The notes: a model not told the origin generated them from the letters alone. Shown: positions 25,644 through 33,872, counted from the first letter of the stretch. The stretch: 64,000 nucleotides of DNA from Allofournierella massiliensis (GCF_004345265.1 NZ_SLUM01000006.1:87365-151364), one strand, 5' to 3'. Made by a program: numbers and translations.

Positions 25644-25673
25644 AGTATATACACGTATATACACGGTTGTCAA
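25644..25673 (-). promoter_or_regulatory. Sigma-A promoter of the gntR-ABC operon
   Basis: On the minus strand TTGACA (complement of 25668-25673), 18-base spacer, TATACT (complement of 25644-25649). Confidence 0.65.
25645..25664. promoter_or_regulatory. Tandem GTATATACAC repeats, candidate GntR operator
   Basis: Two perfect copies of GTATATACAC in direct tandem; each contains the palindrome GTATATAC. They fill the spacer and -10 of the gntR promoter, where an autorepressor would bind. Confidence 0.5.
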
Positions 25674-25715
25674 GGCTTGAAAAGAAAAATCTGAAAAAAC
25701 GCCAAAACAACCCGG

Positions 25716-25749
25716 TTGGATAAGAACATGATACAATTTGGATACGAAC
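25716..25749 (+). promoter_or_regulatory. Direct repeat TTGGATA(A/C)GAAC, candidate response-regulator site
   Basis: TTGGATAAGAAC at 25716-25727 and TTGGATACGAAC at 25738-25749 (11 of 12 identical), offset by 22 bp, i.e. two helical turns. A TACAAT lies between them at 25732-25737. Direct repeats in phase with the helix are typical of OmpR-family binding, here just upstream of an OmpR-family gene. Confidence 0.4.
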
Positions 25750-25811
25750 CCCGGATATCATCAAATCACAGGGCGGATATCCGCACTGGAACAGAGAAAA
25801 GAGGAACCCCA

Positions 25812-26471
25812 ATGAATCCCATTTTGATTGTTGACGATGAACGCCTCATTGCCGAGCTGATCGAGCTGACCCTGTTGCAGGCGGGCTACCAGTGCGAAAT
25901 CGCGCTGGACGGCGATACTGCGGCAGATAAAATCGAAGCCGGCCATTACGACCTGATCCTGCTGGACATTATGCTGCCGGGCGTCAGCGGTTATGAGCTG
26001 ATGGAATACATTCAGCCCACCGGAACGCCGGTGATCTTTCTGACCGCCAAGGGCATGCTGGCGGACCGGGTGCGGGGCCTGCGCATGGGGGCGGACGATT
26101 ACATGGTAAAACCCTTCGAGCCACTGGAGCTGCTGGCCCGGGTGGAAAGCGTGCTGCGCCGGACGGGCCGGGGCAGTGGGCTGTTGCGGGCCTTCGACGT
26201 GGTGGTGGACCCGACAGCCCGCCGGGTGGAAAAGAACGGCATGCCGGTAGCCCTCACGCCCCGGGAGTTTGATCTGCTGGTGCTGCTTTTGCGCAACCAG
26301 GGCATTGCCCTCTACCGTGACGTGATGTACGAGCGGGTATGGGGCGGCGAGGAGGAAGCGGGCAGCCGTACGCTGGATTTGCATATCCAGCGGCTTCGAA
26401 AGAAGCTGGGCCTGGCGGAGAAAATCAAAACCGTATATAAGGTAGGTTATTTACTGGAGGTGGAAACGTGA
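25812..26471 (+). CDS. OmpR/PhoB-family response regulator
   Basis: Transcription factor of a two-component system. The receiver domain has the acidic pair DDE near residue 9, phospho-acceptor D52 (LILLDIMLPG), T in FLTAK near 79 and K in MVKPFEP near 100. The C-terminal winged helix is complete (LTPREFDLLVLLLRNQG, then RTLDLHIQRLRKKLG). Length 219 aa. The ATG at 25812 follows AGAGGAA. The histidine kinase gene overlaps its stop by four bases. Confidence 0.93.
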   Translation: MNPILIVDDERLIAELIELTLLQAGYQCEIALDGDTAADKIEAGHYDLILLDIMLPGVSGYELMEYIQPTGTPVIFLTAKGMLADRVRGLRMGADDYMVKPFEPLELLARVESVLRRTGRGSGLLRAFDVVVDPTARRVEKNGMPVALTPREFDLLVLLLRNQGIALYRDVMYERVWGGEEEAGSRTLDLHIQRLRKKLGLAEKIKTVYKVGYLLEVET

Positions 26472-27868
26472 AACTGGCAGCCAAGTTGACATTTGCCATC
26501 CTGCTGCTGTTGGCGCTTCTGCTGAATCTGGGGGCGGCCTGGCTGATCGGCAGCGGATTTTCCGCTCAGTTACAGGCGGCGGCGCAGCAGAACGCAGCCG
26601 CACATCGGGCGGAGTGCTATCAGCTGCAGAAAGAAATGATCGATACCCCGGAGCTGGAGACTCAGCCCGCTCTGGTGACCCGATACGGGCAGCAGCGTAC
26701 CGCGCAGGCGGGGGAGGGGCTGGCCATCCTCAGCGAAGACGGCGCTTTCCTCTATTCCGGCACCGGAATGAAAAACGGCTGGCAGCCGGTGCTGCGGTCG
26801 GTGGACGCCGGGGCGGACAGCATGACCTACGCCAAAGAAGGAACAAACGTCTGGCAGCTGTTCGCCAGCCCGGTGCAGTGGCAGGGGCGAACCCTGTGGC
26901 TGGTGAGCAGCTGCGATGTGAGCGAGGTGTTCCAGCTGCGAAACCAGCAGCTGGTCGGGTTTGTTCGATTGGAACTGATCGCCTTCGTCGGGGTGACGCT
27001 GGCAATATGGGCGGTGAGCCGCCGCCTCACCCGGCCGCTGAAAACGCTGGAAGAGACCAGCAAGGCCATTGCCGCAGGGGCATACGACCGGCGTACCGGT
27101 ATGACCGGAACCGATGAGGTAGCGGGCCTTGCCGCCAGCTTTGACGCCATGGCCGAGGCGGTGGAGCAACGGGCACAGCAGCTGGATCTGGCGGTGCGCC
27201 AGCGGGAGGATTTTGTGAGTGCCTTCACCCATGAGCTGAAAACCCCCATGACCAGCATGCTGGGCTATGCGGATCTGCTGCGCAGTGCTGAGGTGAAACC
27301 GGAGGTACGCCAGCGGGCGGCGAATTACATTTACCACGAGACAAAGCGGCTGGAAGCTCTGAGCGCCAAGCTGATGACCTTTATAGCGCTGGACCCGGAG
27401 CATAAAACGCTGGAGCTGCGCCCGGTTTCGCTGGCGGTGCTGGCGGAAAAGGCTGCCCGTACTTTGCCTGAAACCTGCCCGGTGCAGCTGTGTTGGCAGG
27501 GCTTTGAAACAGGCTGTGTTCTGGGGGACGAGGAACTGCTCACCGCCCTGCTGGAAAACCTGATCAGCAATGGCGTGCGGGCCGAACCGAAGGACGGACT
27601 GGTGCACATTAGCGCCTGTGCAAACAGCGGACAGGTGGAGATCACGGTGCGCGACCGGGGCCGGGGCATCCCGCAAACGGAGCTGGAACGCATCACCGAG
27701 CCCTTTTATATGGTGGATAAATCCCGCGCCCGGGCTCAGAATGGCAGCGGTTTCGGGCTTGCGCTCTGTGACCGCATTGCCCGGCTGCACGGCACACAGC
27801 TGGAATTTGAGAGCCAGCCCGGTGAAGGCACCGCAGTGCGATTTACAATAAAGGAGGCGGGGGAATGA
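26468..27868 (+). CDS. Sensor histidine kinase
   Basis: Membrane sensor partner of the response regulator, 466 residues. Two membrane helices (about 9-29 and 165-185) bound a ~135-residue extracytoplasmic sensor. A HAMP region follows, then the phospho-acceptor H255 in FTHELKTPM. The ATPase domain has N box ENLISNGV, G1 DRGRGIP and G2 GSGFGLAL. The GTG start overlaps the regulator stop and has GGAGG upstream. The stimulus is unknown. Confidence 0.92.
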   Translation: MKLAAKLTFAILLLLALLLNLGAAWLIGSGFSAQLQAAAQQNAAAHRAECYQLQKEMIDTPELETQPALVTRYGQQRTAQAGEGLAILSEDGAFLYSGTGMKNGWQPVLRSVDAGADSMTYAKEGTNVWQLFASPVQWQGRTLWLVSSCDVSEVFQLRNQQLVGFVRLELIAFVGVTLAIWAVSRRLTRPLKTLEETSKAIAAGAYDRRTGMTGTDEVAGLAASFDAMAEAVEQRAQQLDLAVRQREDFVSAFTHELKTPMTSMLGYADLLRSAEVKPEVRQRAANYIYHETKRLEALSAKLMTFIALDPEHKTLELRPVSLAVLAEKAARTLPETCPVQLCWQGFETGCVLGDEELLTALLENLISNGVRAEPKDGLVHISACANSGQVEITVRDRGRGIPQTELERITEPFYMVDKSRARAQNGSGFGLALCDRIARLHGTQLEFESQPGEGTAVRFTIKEAGE

Positions 27869-28614
27869 AACGAAAAGAGCAAATCAAAACGGGTCTTTTC
27901 TGTGTCGGTGTATTGCTGCTGGTGCTGGCCTGTATGGCGCTGCCCTCTGTCTTCTGTGCCATGCAGCAGGGAAGGCTGCTGCAAACCAGTCATTCCCGCC
28001 CGGCGGAGGAGAATGCTCTTTCCCGGCAGGGGCAGGAGAATGCGCTGGCGAAGCTGCTGTATGACCGGCAGTTCCTGGCGGGCACAACGCCGGAGTGGGA
28101 TTCCACCGGCTGGCAGATGTTGGAGCAAACCGAAGAAGAGCAGGCGAATTCGATTGGCGCGGCACTGGAACATCTGCGGCAGGAAGGCCTGCTGAACGAA
28201 ACACAAACCTCGGCAGCGTACGGGCTGCTTGAAACCGAACAGCCCGATGCCCGCAAAACCGCACTGCGGGATGCGGCAGGCTTCGTGCGCTATGAGTGGA
28301 GCACACAGACCGAAAGCCTTTTGATGGAGCTTGGCCCCGGTGAAGAAGTGGTGCGTCTGCGGTGGAACGGCGGCAGCGGACAGCTGCGAGCGGCTGAGCT
28401 GTTGGAGACATACAAACGCTTTTTGAACGTGACAGAATTTACCGACTGGCAGGACCTTTCCAGTGAGGATGGCCATCTTGCTGCTGCCTATTCCCCTGCG
28501 GCGCAGCTGTATGTGTACGCGTCGGACAGGGGCGGCACAGAGCTTGGCGCAGAGCATAAAACGCCGGAGCAGGTGGCCGCGGCAATGAGTGGAGAAAAGG
28601 AGAGAACGGCATGA
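27865..28614 (+). CDS. Hypothetical membrane-anchored extracytoplasmic protein
   Basis: I do not recognise a family. 249 residues: a basic N-terminus (MKRKEQIK), one membrane helix (about 10-32), then an acidic, Glu/Gln-rich extracytoplasmic domain without cysteines. The ATG overlaps the kinase stop by four bases and its own stop overlaps the next lipoprotein start, so it is translationally locked into the two-component operon. An accessory to sensing, or a target of the system, is plausible. Confidence 0.6.
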   Translation: MKRKEQIKTGLFCVGVLLLVLACMALPSVFCAMQQGRLLQTSHSRPAEENALSRQGQENALAKLLYDRQFLAGTTPEWDSTGWQMLEQTEEEQANSIGAALEHLRQEGLLNETQTSAAYGLLETEQPDARKTALRDAAGFVRYEWSTQTESLLMELGPGEEVVRLRWNGGSGQLRAAELLETYKRFLNVTEFTDWQDLSSEDGHLAAAYSPAAQLYVYASDRGGTELGAEHKTPEQVAAAMSGEKERTA

Positions 28615-29867
28615 ACAGAAAAATAAGAGCGGCTGCGCTGGCGCTGAGCCTTCTGCTGCTGGCAGGCTGCAGCACGCAGCCTGCTCAAAGCGAAGTGTCC
28701 ACGGAAGCGACCGTGCAGCCCACCGTAACGGGCGCTTTATACCAGACTGGCGGAAGCAGAGGTGTGGACTGGAGTATCAAGGGCGAGACTGCCTTCACCG
28801 TAACCCGCAATGAGCAGGGAGCTTTTCTGCAGGCCATCGATCTGACCGATGGCAGTTGTGCGCCGCTCTGCTCGCAGAAAGGATGCACCCACAGCGGCGC
28901 GGATTGCCCGGCCTGGGTGAAGGAACAGGGCACGCTGCCCTATGTGAACTGCCTGGAAAACGGTGATCTGGTTTTATATTATCTGACCAGTGAGGAGACG
29001 GGCGGCAAAGCTGCCGTGGAATTGAGGGCAGCGGATGGCACCCTGATCCAGGCGCCTGCAGCCTTGCCGGAGGAAGGGCAGGGCTGGTCTCCTTCCGGAT
29101 TTTACAGCGACGGCAAAGATTTATATGTGGTGCGGGAGGATCGGTGGTATCAGTCCGGTTGGCTGCCTTTGTATCGGCTGTACCGCATTCATACGCAGGC
29201 GGGCGATGCTTTCGGAACCATGGAGGAAACAGCAAGCTGGCAGCTGGAAAACACCTCGATCCTCACCGGGCAGACTGCCGGCAGCGGATTACTGGTTTGC
29301 CAGCTGGCCGACGACGGGCAGTTTCTCAGCGAACTGCTGTGGAATGGGGAAATACGTACTATCCGCCAGGCGCAGCCCCAGCAGGTATTCTGGACAGCCC
29401 AGTATTCCGGCAGCCTGGAACCGGAGCCTGCCATCTGTTTGTACGATAGTATGAGCGGCCAGCTGGAACGGCTGGATCCTGCCACCAGCGAGAGTGTGCA
29501 GACTGCTGCGCTGGAACCGGGCCTTTCGCTGGTGGGAACACCATTCTGGCTGGAAGATACATTATATGTGGGGATGTTACGGGAAGGCGGAGCAGAACAG
29601 GCGTTTGCTATCCATAAGGATGGAGCCGTGGAGCCGATCACACGCCAGACCAGTCGAAACGGTGCAATCTGCCCGGCGGTTCCGTCGGCTGTGATTGACG
29701 GCAGGCTGCTGGTACAACTGAGTGAAACCATGGTGGAAACCGGTTACCGGGATAAGGATGGAAAACTGGTTTCCGGTCAGACCAGCGAATTCCGCTACGG
29801 CCTGTTCACGCCGGAGCAGTATATGGCAAACGATGCGGAATGTCTGCCCATTCAAGGGGCGTTTTAA
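28611..29867 (+). CDS. Lipoprotein with GCxH-Cys motif, probable beta-propeller
   Basis: Secreted lipoprotein of 418 residues: signal peptide ending in the lipobox LLAGC (Cys20). Repeated beta-rich segments suggest a propeller-like domain. Near residue 85 it has CSQKGCTHSGADCPAW, a Cys/His motif also found in the next gene product. I have seen this pattern in other Clostridia lipoproteins but know no function; a metal or disulfide site is possible. It is a paralogue of the product at 29881 and is translationally coupled to the upstream gene. Confidence 0.65.
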   Translation: MNRKIRAAALALSLLLLAGCSTQPAQSEVSTEATVQPTVTGALYQTGGSRGVDWSIKGETAFTVTRNEQGAFLQAIDLTDGSCAPLCSQKGCTHSGADCPAWVKEQGTLPYVNCLENGDLVLYYLTSEETGGKAAVELRAADGTLIQAPAALPEEGQGWSPSGFYSDGKDLYVVREDRWYQSGWLPLYRLYRIHTQAGDAFGTMEETASWQLENTSILTGQTAGSGLLVCQLADDGQFLSELLWNGEIRTIRQAQPQQVFWTAQYSGSLEPEPAICLYDSMSGQLERLDPATSESVQTAALEPGLSLVGTPFWLEDTLYVGMLREGGAEQAFAIHKDGAVEPITRQTSRNGAICPAVPSAVIDGRLLVQLSETMVETGYRDKDGKLVSGQTSEFRYGLFTPEQYMANDAECLPIQGAF

Positions 29868-29880
29868 GGAGTGAGCAACA

Positions 29881-31122
29881 ATGAAAAAGCATATCCGAGC
29901 GGCGGCATTGGTGGTTAGCCTGTTGCTGCTGGCAGGCTGCGGTACCGCCCGGAGCCAAAGCGAGCCGATCCCGGTAGCGGAGCAGACGAATACGGAACAG
30001 ACACTGGGAGGGCTGCATCTTGCGCAATCCACTCAGGGAGACGCAGGGATCTGGATCGTGTCCGGCGATCAGGCATTTCTGACGGGAGAACGGCAGGTCG
30101 ATGGGGGATACCTTCTGCAATCGGTGGATTTAACGACCGGACAGCGGACGGTTCTGTGCAAAAAAGCGGGCTGTGCCCATTCCGACCGGGGCTGCGATGC
30201 ATGGCTGCGCAGTGATGCATTCCTTCAGATGACGGAGACGGAATCGGGGGCGCTGGCGCTGTTCTGGCAGCTCGATGGCGAAGCGGCGGTGGAGCTGCGG
30301 GATCAGAGCGGAAAGGTGCTCCGTTCGCAGACAAAGATTCCCGCATTGCCGGTGAGCGGTCCCGTGTATCAGGATGGCAGCAGTTTGTATTATATGAGCA
30401 GCGCCGAGCAATACCAGAATTTGTGGCAGGTCAATGTGGAGGATTCTGAACAGTTCGGCCAGTGCGAAGAAGTTTGCCGCTGGCAGCTGGGGGAAAATCC
30501 TTATCCGCTGCTTTGCACAGAGGATGGCATCGTGGTGGAACAGACCAGCGGCACCGGAGAAGAGGAAAATCAGGGGACGATCTGCCTGTATCTGCTGCGC
30601 TGGGATAACACGGTGCAGAAGATTTTTGAACAGGATCTGGCTCAGGGTATGATCTGGAAAGCGGAGGGAGATACGGCGCTGTTTGCTTATCAGCGGGCAA
30701 GCGGAATGCTGGAGCAAATCAACCCGGCCGATGGAACGCTGACGAAATTTGCGCAGGTGCAGCCGGGCATTCGATATGCAAACCCGGTCAATATGACCCA
30801 GAACCGGTTGATTTATGGCTGGAATGACGGCGAAGCCCACGGACAGAGCTGGGTGGAGCAGAATGGCCAGCCGGTGGAGATCAAGGCGCTTTCCCGCAGT
30901 CACAATGGAAGCGTAACGGATGCCATTGTGCTGCAGGTGTTGGGAAACGGACGCCTTCTGGCAGATCTGGGAGAGCTCGAATATCCCATCGCAGAGACCG
31001 GTACGGATGGCAAGGCCTTTTCTATAAACACCAGCGAGCGGCTGTATGGTATTTTTACGCTGGATGAATATTGTCAGAGTGGAAAGGAATATCTGTCGGT
31101 TCAGACGGAAGCGGAATTCTGA
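29881..31122 (+). CDS. Paralogous lipoprotein with GCxH-Cys motif
   Basis: 413-residue secreted lipoprotein, closely related to the previous product: nearly identical signal peptide (RAAALVVSLLLLAGC), the same motif as CKKAGCAHSDRGCDAW near residue 90, and a shared C-terminus (RLYGIFTLDEYC against FRYGLFTPEQYM). The tandem arrangement indicates a local duplication followed by strong divergence. GGAGTGAGCAAC precedes the ATG. Last gene of the two-component operon. Confidence 0.65.
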   Translation: MKKHIRAAALVVSLLLLAGCGTARSQSEPIPVAEQTNTEQTLGGLHLAQSTQGDAGIWIVSGDQAFLTGERQVDGGYLLQSVDLTTGQRTVLCKKAGCAHSDRGCDAWLRSDAFLQMTETESGALALFWQLDGEAAVELRDQSGKVLRSQTKIPALPVSGPVYQDGSSLYYMSSAEQYQNLWQVNVEDSEQFGQCEEVCRWQLGENPYPLLCTEDGIVVEQTSGTGEEENQGTICLYLLRWDNTVQKIFEQDLAQGMIWKAEGDTALFAYQRASGMLEQINPADGTLTKFAQVQPGIRYANPVNMTQNRLIYGWNDGEAHGQSWVEQNGQPVEIKALSRSHNGSVTDAIVLQVLGNGRLLADLGELEYPIAETGTDGKAFSINTSERLYGIFTLDEYCQSGKEYLSVQTEAEF

Positions 31123-31126
31123 CGCT

Positions 31127-31179
31127 CAAAAACAGCCCGCCGGGCAGCGCATGCAGAATGCGTCACCCGGCGGGCTGTT
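31127..31179 (-). terminator. Terminator for the 127-aa gene (minus strand), weak on plus
   Basis: AACAGCCCGCCGGG (31131-31144) pairs with CCCGGCGGGCTGTT (31166-31179). On the minus strand it is followed by TTTTTG. On the plus strand the U-tract is poor, although it may still end the lipoprotein operon. Confidence 0.75.
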
Positions 31180-31200
31180 GATTCAGAAAAAAGAGAAGGA

Positions 31201-31584
31201 TTACCGGCCCAGCAGCTTGCCCAGCTTTACCTTCAAAGCGGTGTAGCCGTTTTTGGCGTCGGAAGAAAAGTCGGAGGCAATCTCCCACTTCCAGCGCTGA
31301 TTGTCGAAATAGAGCACATCGCCCTCACGGCCGGTCAGGGCCTTGGGCAGGGCGGCGGGGTCCACCAGCGGGTCGAAGGGCTGCTGGTAGGTGAGCACCC
31401 CGTCCGGAGAGATGCTGGCCCACACGCCAAACACAAAGCAGGCGCCTTCGCCGTAGCAGAAACGTTCAAAGCGAACTTTCCCATCGTAATAAAAGGAAAG
31501 GCAGTCGCGAAATTTGTTCAGATATTCCTTTTCGTAGCGGCGGCCGCAGTTTGCACCCGCCAGCTCTTTGGCAGAAATGTTCAT
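31201..31584 (-). CDS. Hypothetical protein (127 aa)
   Basis: No family recognised. A soluble protein without signal peptide or membrane helix. It has a basic start (NCGRRYEKEYLNKF), central aromatic-rich strands (RFERFCYGEGACFVFGVWASISPDG) and a basic C-terminus (LKVKLGKLLGR). GAAGGGAA precedes the ATG. It stands alone between convergent transcripts and the tRNA promoter. Confidence 0.55.
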   Translation of the reverse strand: MNISAKELAGANCGRRYEKEYLNKFRDCLSFYYDGKVRFERFCYGEGACFVFGVWASISPDGVLTYQQPFDPLVDPAALPKALTGREGDVLYFDNQRWKWEIASDFSSDAKNGYTALKVKLGKLLGR

Positions 31585-31744
31585 GGCAGTTTCCCTTCCC
31601 GCGGCCGGGCCGCAAACAGGCGGCCAGGCATGCGGCGTTTGTTTTTCTCATTATAACAGGTTTGCGGATTTGCCGCCAGAAAAAGCGTGAAAAAAGGGCG
31701 AAAAACCAGTTCGAAAAAAACTTTAAAAAATGTGAAAAAAGCTG

Positions 31745-31773
31745 TTGACATTTCTCGATTCATGCCGTATAAT
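31745..31773 (+). promoter_or_regulatory. Consensus sigma-A promoter of the tRNA-Asp/Thr unit
   Basis: TTGACA (31745-31750), 17-base spacer, TATAAT (31768-31773): both hexamers are perfect consensus, as expected for stable RNA. Confidence 0.93.
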
Positions 31774-31805
31774 AAACAACGTCGCTGATGCGGCAACGCA
31801 AAGAT

Positions 31806-31882
31806 GGCCCGGTAGTTCAGTTGGTTAGAACGCTAGCCTGTCACGCTAGAGGTCGTGGGTTCGAGCCCCATCCGGGTCGCCA
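31806..31882 (+). tRNA. tRNA-Asp (GTC)
   Basis: Complete cloverleaf: acceptor GGCCCGG/CCGGGTC, anticodon loop CTGTCAC (anticodon GTC), T-arm GTTCGAGCC, and CCA encoded. 77 bases. Confidence 0.97.
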
Positions 31883-31886
31883 TCTT

Positions 31887-31962
31887 GCTGCTATAGCTCA
31901 GTCGGTAGAGCGTATCCTTGGTAAGGATGAGGTCAGCAGTTCAAATCTGCTTAGCAGCTCCA
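31887..31962 (+). tRNA. tRNA-Thr (GGT)
   Basis: Acceptor GCTGCTA/TAGCAGC, anticodon loop TTGGTAA (anticodon GGT), T-loop TTCAAAT, and CCA encoded. 76 bases, four bases after tRNA-Asp on the same transcript. Confidence 0.96.
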
Positions 31963-31967
31963 TGGTA

Positions 31968-32005
31968 GAGCCCTTTCGGAACTTGCCGAAAGGGCTCGTT
32001 TTTTT
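31968..32005 (+). terminator. Terminator after tRNA-Thr
   Basis: GAGCCCTTTCGG pairs with CCGAAAGGGCTC around AACTTG, then G and seven or more T. Confidence 0.95.
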
Positions 32006-32074
32006 GCCTCCAAACAGAAAACTTTTTGACCGAAAAATGGGTCAAAAAAATTATCAAAAAATCAAAAATACTTG

Positions 32075-32103
32075 TTGACAGGCTGCCCTTTTTTTGGTAT
32101 AGT
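32075..32103 (+). promoter_or_regulatory. Promoter of tRNA-Trp
   Basis: TTGACA (32075-32080), 17-base spacer, TATAGT (32098-32103) with TGG before it (extended -10). Confidence 0.9.
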
Positions 32104-32137
32104 AATAAGGCACCCGGCGAACGGGGCAACAGAATAA

Positions 32138-32213
32138 AGGGGTATAGCTCAGCTGGTAGAGCAGCGGTCTCCAAAACCGCGTGCCGAGGGTTCGAATCCT
32201 TCTGCCCCTGCCA
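32138..32213 (+). tRNA. tRNA-Trp (CCA)
   Basis: Acceptor AGGGGTA/TGCCCCT, anticodon loop CTCCAAA (anticodon CCA), T-loop TTCGAAT, discriminator G, and CCA encoded. 76 bases with its own promoter and terminator. Confidence 0.96.
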
Positions 32214-32214
32214 G

Positions 32215-32250
32215 AAGCCCGTGAATGCGAAAGCGTTCACGGGCTTTTTT
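32215..32250 (+). terminator. Terminator after tRNA-Trp
   Basis: AAGCCCGTGAATGC pairs with GCGTTCACGGGCTT around GAAA, followed by a T-run. Confidence 0.95.
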
Positions 32251-32369
32251 GTTGCGTTTAACAGGGATAATCTTGGGGATACACCCGGGTGAGAGATGCA
32301 AAAAGCAATCCACGCATATATAAAATTGGGAAAAAGATGCTCTAAGGACAAAGTTCGTTGTTTATACAA

Positions 32370-32397
32370 TTGATTTTACTGTGGGATATGATACACT
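32370..32397 (+). promoter_or_regulatory. Candidate promoter of the CmpB-like gene
   Basis: TTGATT (32370-32375), 16-base spacer, TACACT (32392-32397). Moderate match only. The rest of 32251-32488 shows no other element. Confidence 0.35.
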
Positions 32398-32488
32398 TAA
32401 GCTACACAGGTAAGCCTGGAGGAAAGGAAGCGATCCCGGCGAACGTTGTTGAAAGCGGCGGGAGATTCCCACCCAAAGGAGAAAATGT

Positions 32489-33817
32489 ATGTATGAATTA
32501 AGCATGTTGTTTCTGTATTTTATCATCTACGCCTTTTTGGGCTGGTGTGCTGAGGTTGCCGTTACCGCGGTAAAGCAGCGTCGTTTCGTGAACCGAGGCG
32601 TGATGAATGGCCCGATTGTACCGCTGTATGGTCTGATGGCAACTCTGGCGGGCGTTTTTCTGGAACCGGAAGAAAACAATCTTCTGGTCTTTGTGTTGGG
32701 TGCTGTGGTGCTGTGTACTGCCGTCGAGGTTGTGGCCGGCGTCATTCTGGAACGGCAGTTCGGCCGCCGCTGGTGGGATTACTCTGATCGCCCCATGAAC
32801 CTGAAAGGCTATATCTGCCTGGAAAGCTCGCTGATCAAGGGTGTTCTGGTAGCTCTGGCGGTGCGTTTCCTGACGCCGGTGCTGCACTGGGGCCTGAGCT
32901 TCCTGCCGGCCATTGCGCTGCAGATTCTGGCGCTGGTTCTGGCGATCATTCTGGCAGTGGACGCGCTGGTTATGGTATATGGCGTACATGCGGTGCGCCG
33001 TCGCTGGAAGATGAGCGAGCCCATTGCCGAATATCTTCAGCAGGCCAGCGAAACCATTGGCGATGGGCTGACCACCCGCACGCTGGGCTGGTATCAGGGA
33101 TATCAGAAGCGGCATCTGGCCAAGGCCTTCCCCAATCTGACCCGACTGTCCGCTGAGGACGAACGCCCTGACGCCAACGTGTTTGCGGCAGGCATTGGCT
33201 TCTATAAGCTGTTCTGGCTGTTTTTGATTGGTGCCTTTGTGGGTGATCTGATCGAGACGGTGTTTGTGTGGGGCACTTCCGGTGTTCTGATGAGCCGCAG
33301 CAGCCTTCTGTATGGTCCGTTCAGCGTGGTCTGGGGTCTGGGGGCGGCGATCCTCACTGTGGTACTGCGCGGCCTGATGGACAAGAGCGACCGTTACATT
33401 TTTGTGGGTGGTGCGCTCATGGGCGGCGTGTACGAGTACATGTGCAGCGTGGTTACCGAAAAGCTGTTCGGCAAGGTGTTCTGGGATTACAGCAAAATCC
33501 CTTTTAACCTGAATGGTCGTATCAACCTGTTGTATTGTGTATTCTGGGGCATTGCCGCAGTGGTCTGGGTGAAGGAGGTTTATCCCCGCATCTCGGCCCT
33601 GATCGAGAAAATCCCCATGAAGGTGGGCAAGATACTCACCTGGGTGCTGGTGGTTTTGCTGGCAGTGGATGTGGCGCTCTCCTGCATGGCGCTGGGGCGC
33701 ATGGACCAGCGGGAAAAAGGTATCCCCGCCACCAATGCGGTGCAGCAGTTCCTGGATGAGCAGTATCCGGACGAGTACCTCACCCAGCGGTATCAGAATA
33801 TGAAGCTTGCGGGCTAA
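32489..33817 (+). CDS. CmpB-family putative ABC transporter permease, duplicated
   Basis: Polytopic membrane protein of 442 residues of the ABC_trans_CmpB family (PF06541); despite the name, transport has not been demonstrated as far as I know. The family core appears twice. In the first half it is FLGWCAEV...GVMNGPIVPLYG, then RRWWDYSDRPMNLKGYICLESS. In the second half it is GAFVGDLIETVF...SSLLYGPFSVVWG, then KVFWDYSKIPFNLNGRINL. The ATG at 32489 is placed after AAAGGAG. A perfect bidirectional terminator follows. Confidence 0.8.
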   Translation: MYELSMLFLYFIIYAFLGWCAEVAVTAVKQRRFVNRGVMNGPIVPLYGLMATLAGVFLEPEENNLLVFVLGAVVLCTAVEVVAGVILERQFGRRWWDYSDRPMNLKGYICLESSLIKGVLVALAVRFLTPVLHWGLSFLPAIALQILALVLAIILAVDALVMVYGVHAVRRRWKMSEPIAEYLQQASETIGDGLTTRTLGWYQGYQKRHLAKAFPNLTRLSAEDERPDANVFAAGIGFYKLFWLFLIGAFVGDLIETVFVWGTSGVLMSRSSLLYGPFSVVWGLGAAILTVVLRGLMDKSDRYIFVGGALMGGVYEYMCSVVTEKLFGKVFWDYSKIPFNLNGRINLLYCVFWGIAAVVWVKEVYPRISALIEKIPMKVGKILTWVLVVLLAVDVALSCMALGRMDQREKGIPATNAVQQFLDEQYPDEYLTQRYQNMKLAG

Positions 33818-33830
33818 AGTGCCCGAAACA

Positions 33831-33867
33831 AAAACAGCGCTCTGGTGAAAAACCAGAGCGCTGTTTT
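33831..33867. terminator. Bidirectional terminator between convergent genes
   Basis: AAAACAGCGCTCTGGT pairs perfectly with ACCAGAGCGCTGTTTT around GAAAA. T-runs occur on both strands, so it serves the CmpB gene and the minus-strand radical SAM pair. Confidence 0.93.
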
Positions 33868-33872
33868 ACTGT

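Larger units (their letters stand above)
25411..25811. other. Divergent intergenic region between gntR and the response regulator
   Basis: About 400 bases without a supported gene. It contains the minus-strand gntR promoter with its tandem repeats (25644-25673), the 22-bp-spaced direct repeats (25716-25749) and the perfect 12-bp palindrome GCGGATATCCGC (25773-25784) before the response-regulator start. Open frames here are short and lack ribosome binding sites. Confidence 0.6.

Noticed and set aside
31966..32140. Additional tRNA between tRNA-Thr and tRNA-Trp
   Set aside because: The interval holds a terminator and a promoter only; no cloverleaf or T-loop sequence is present.
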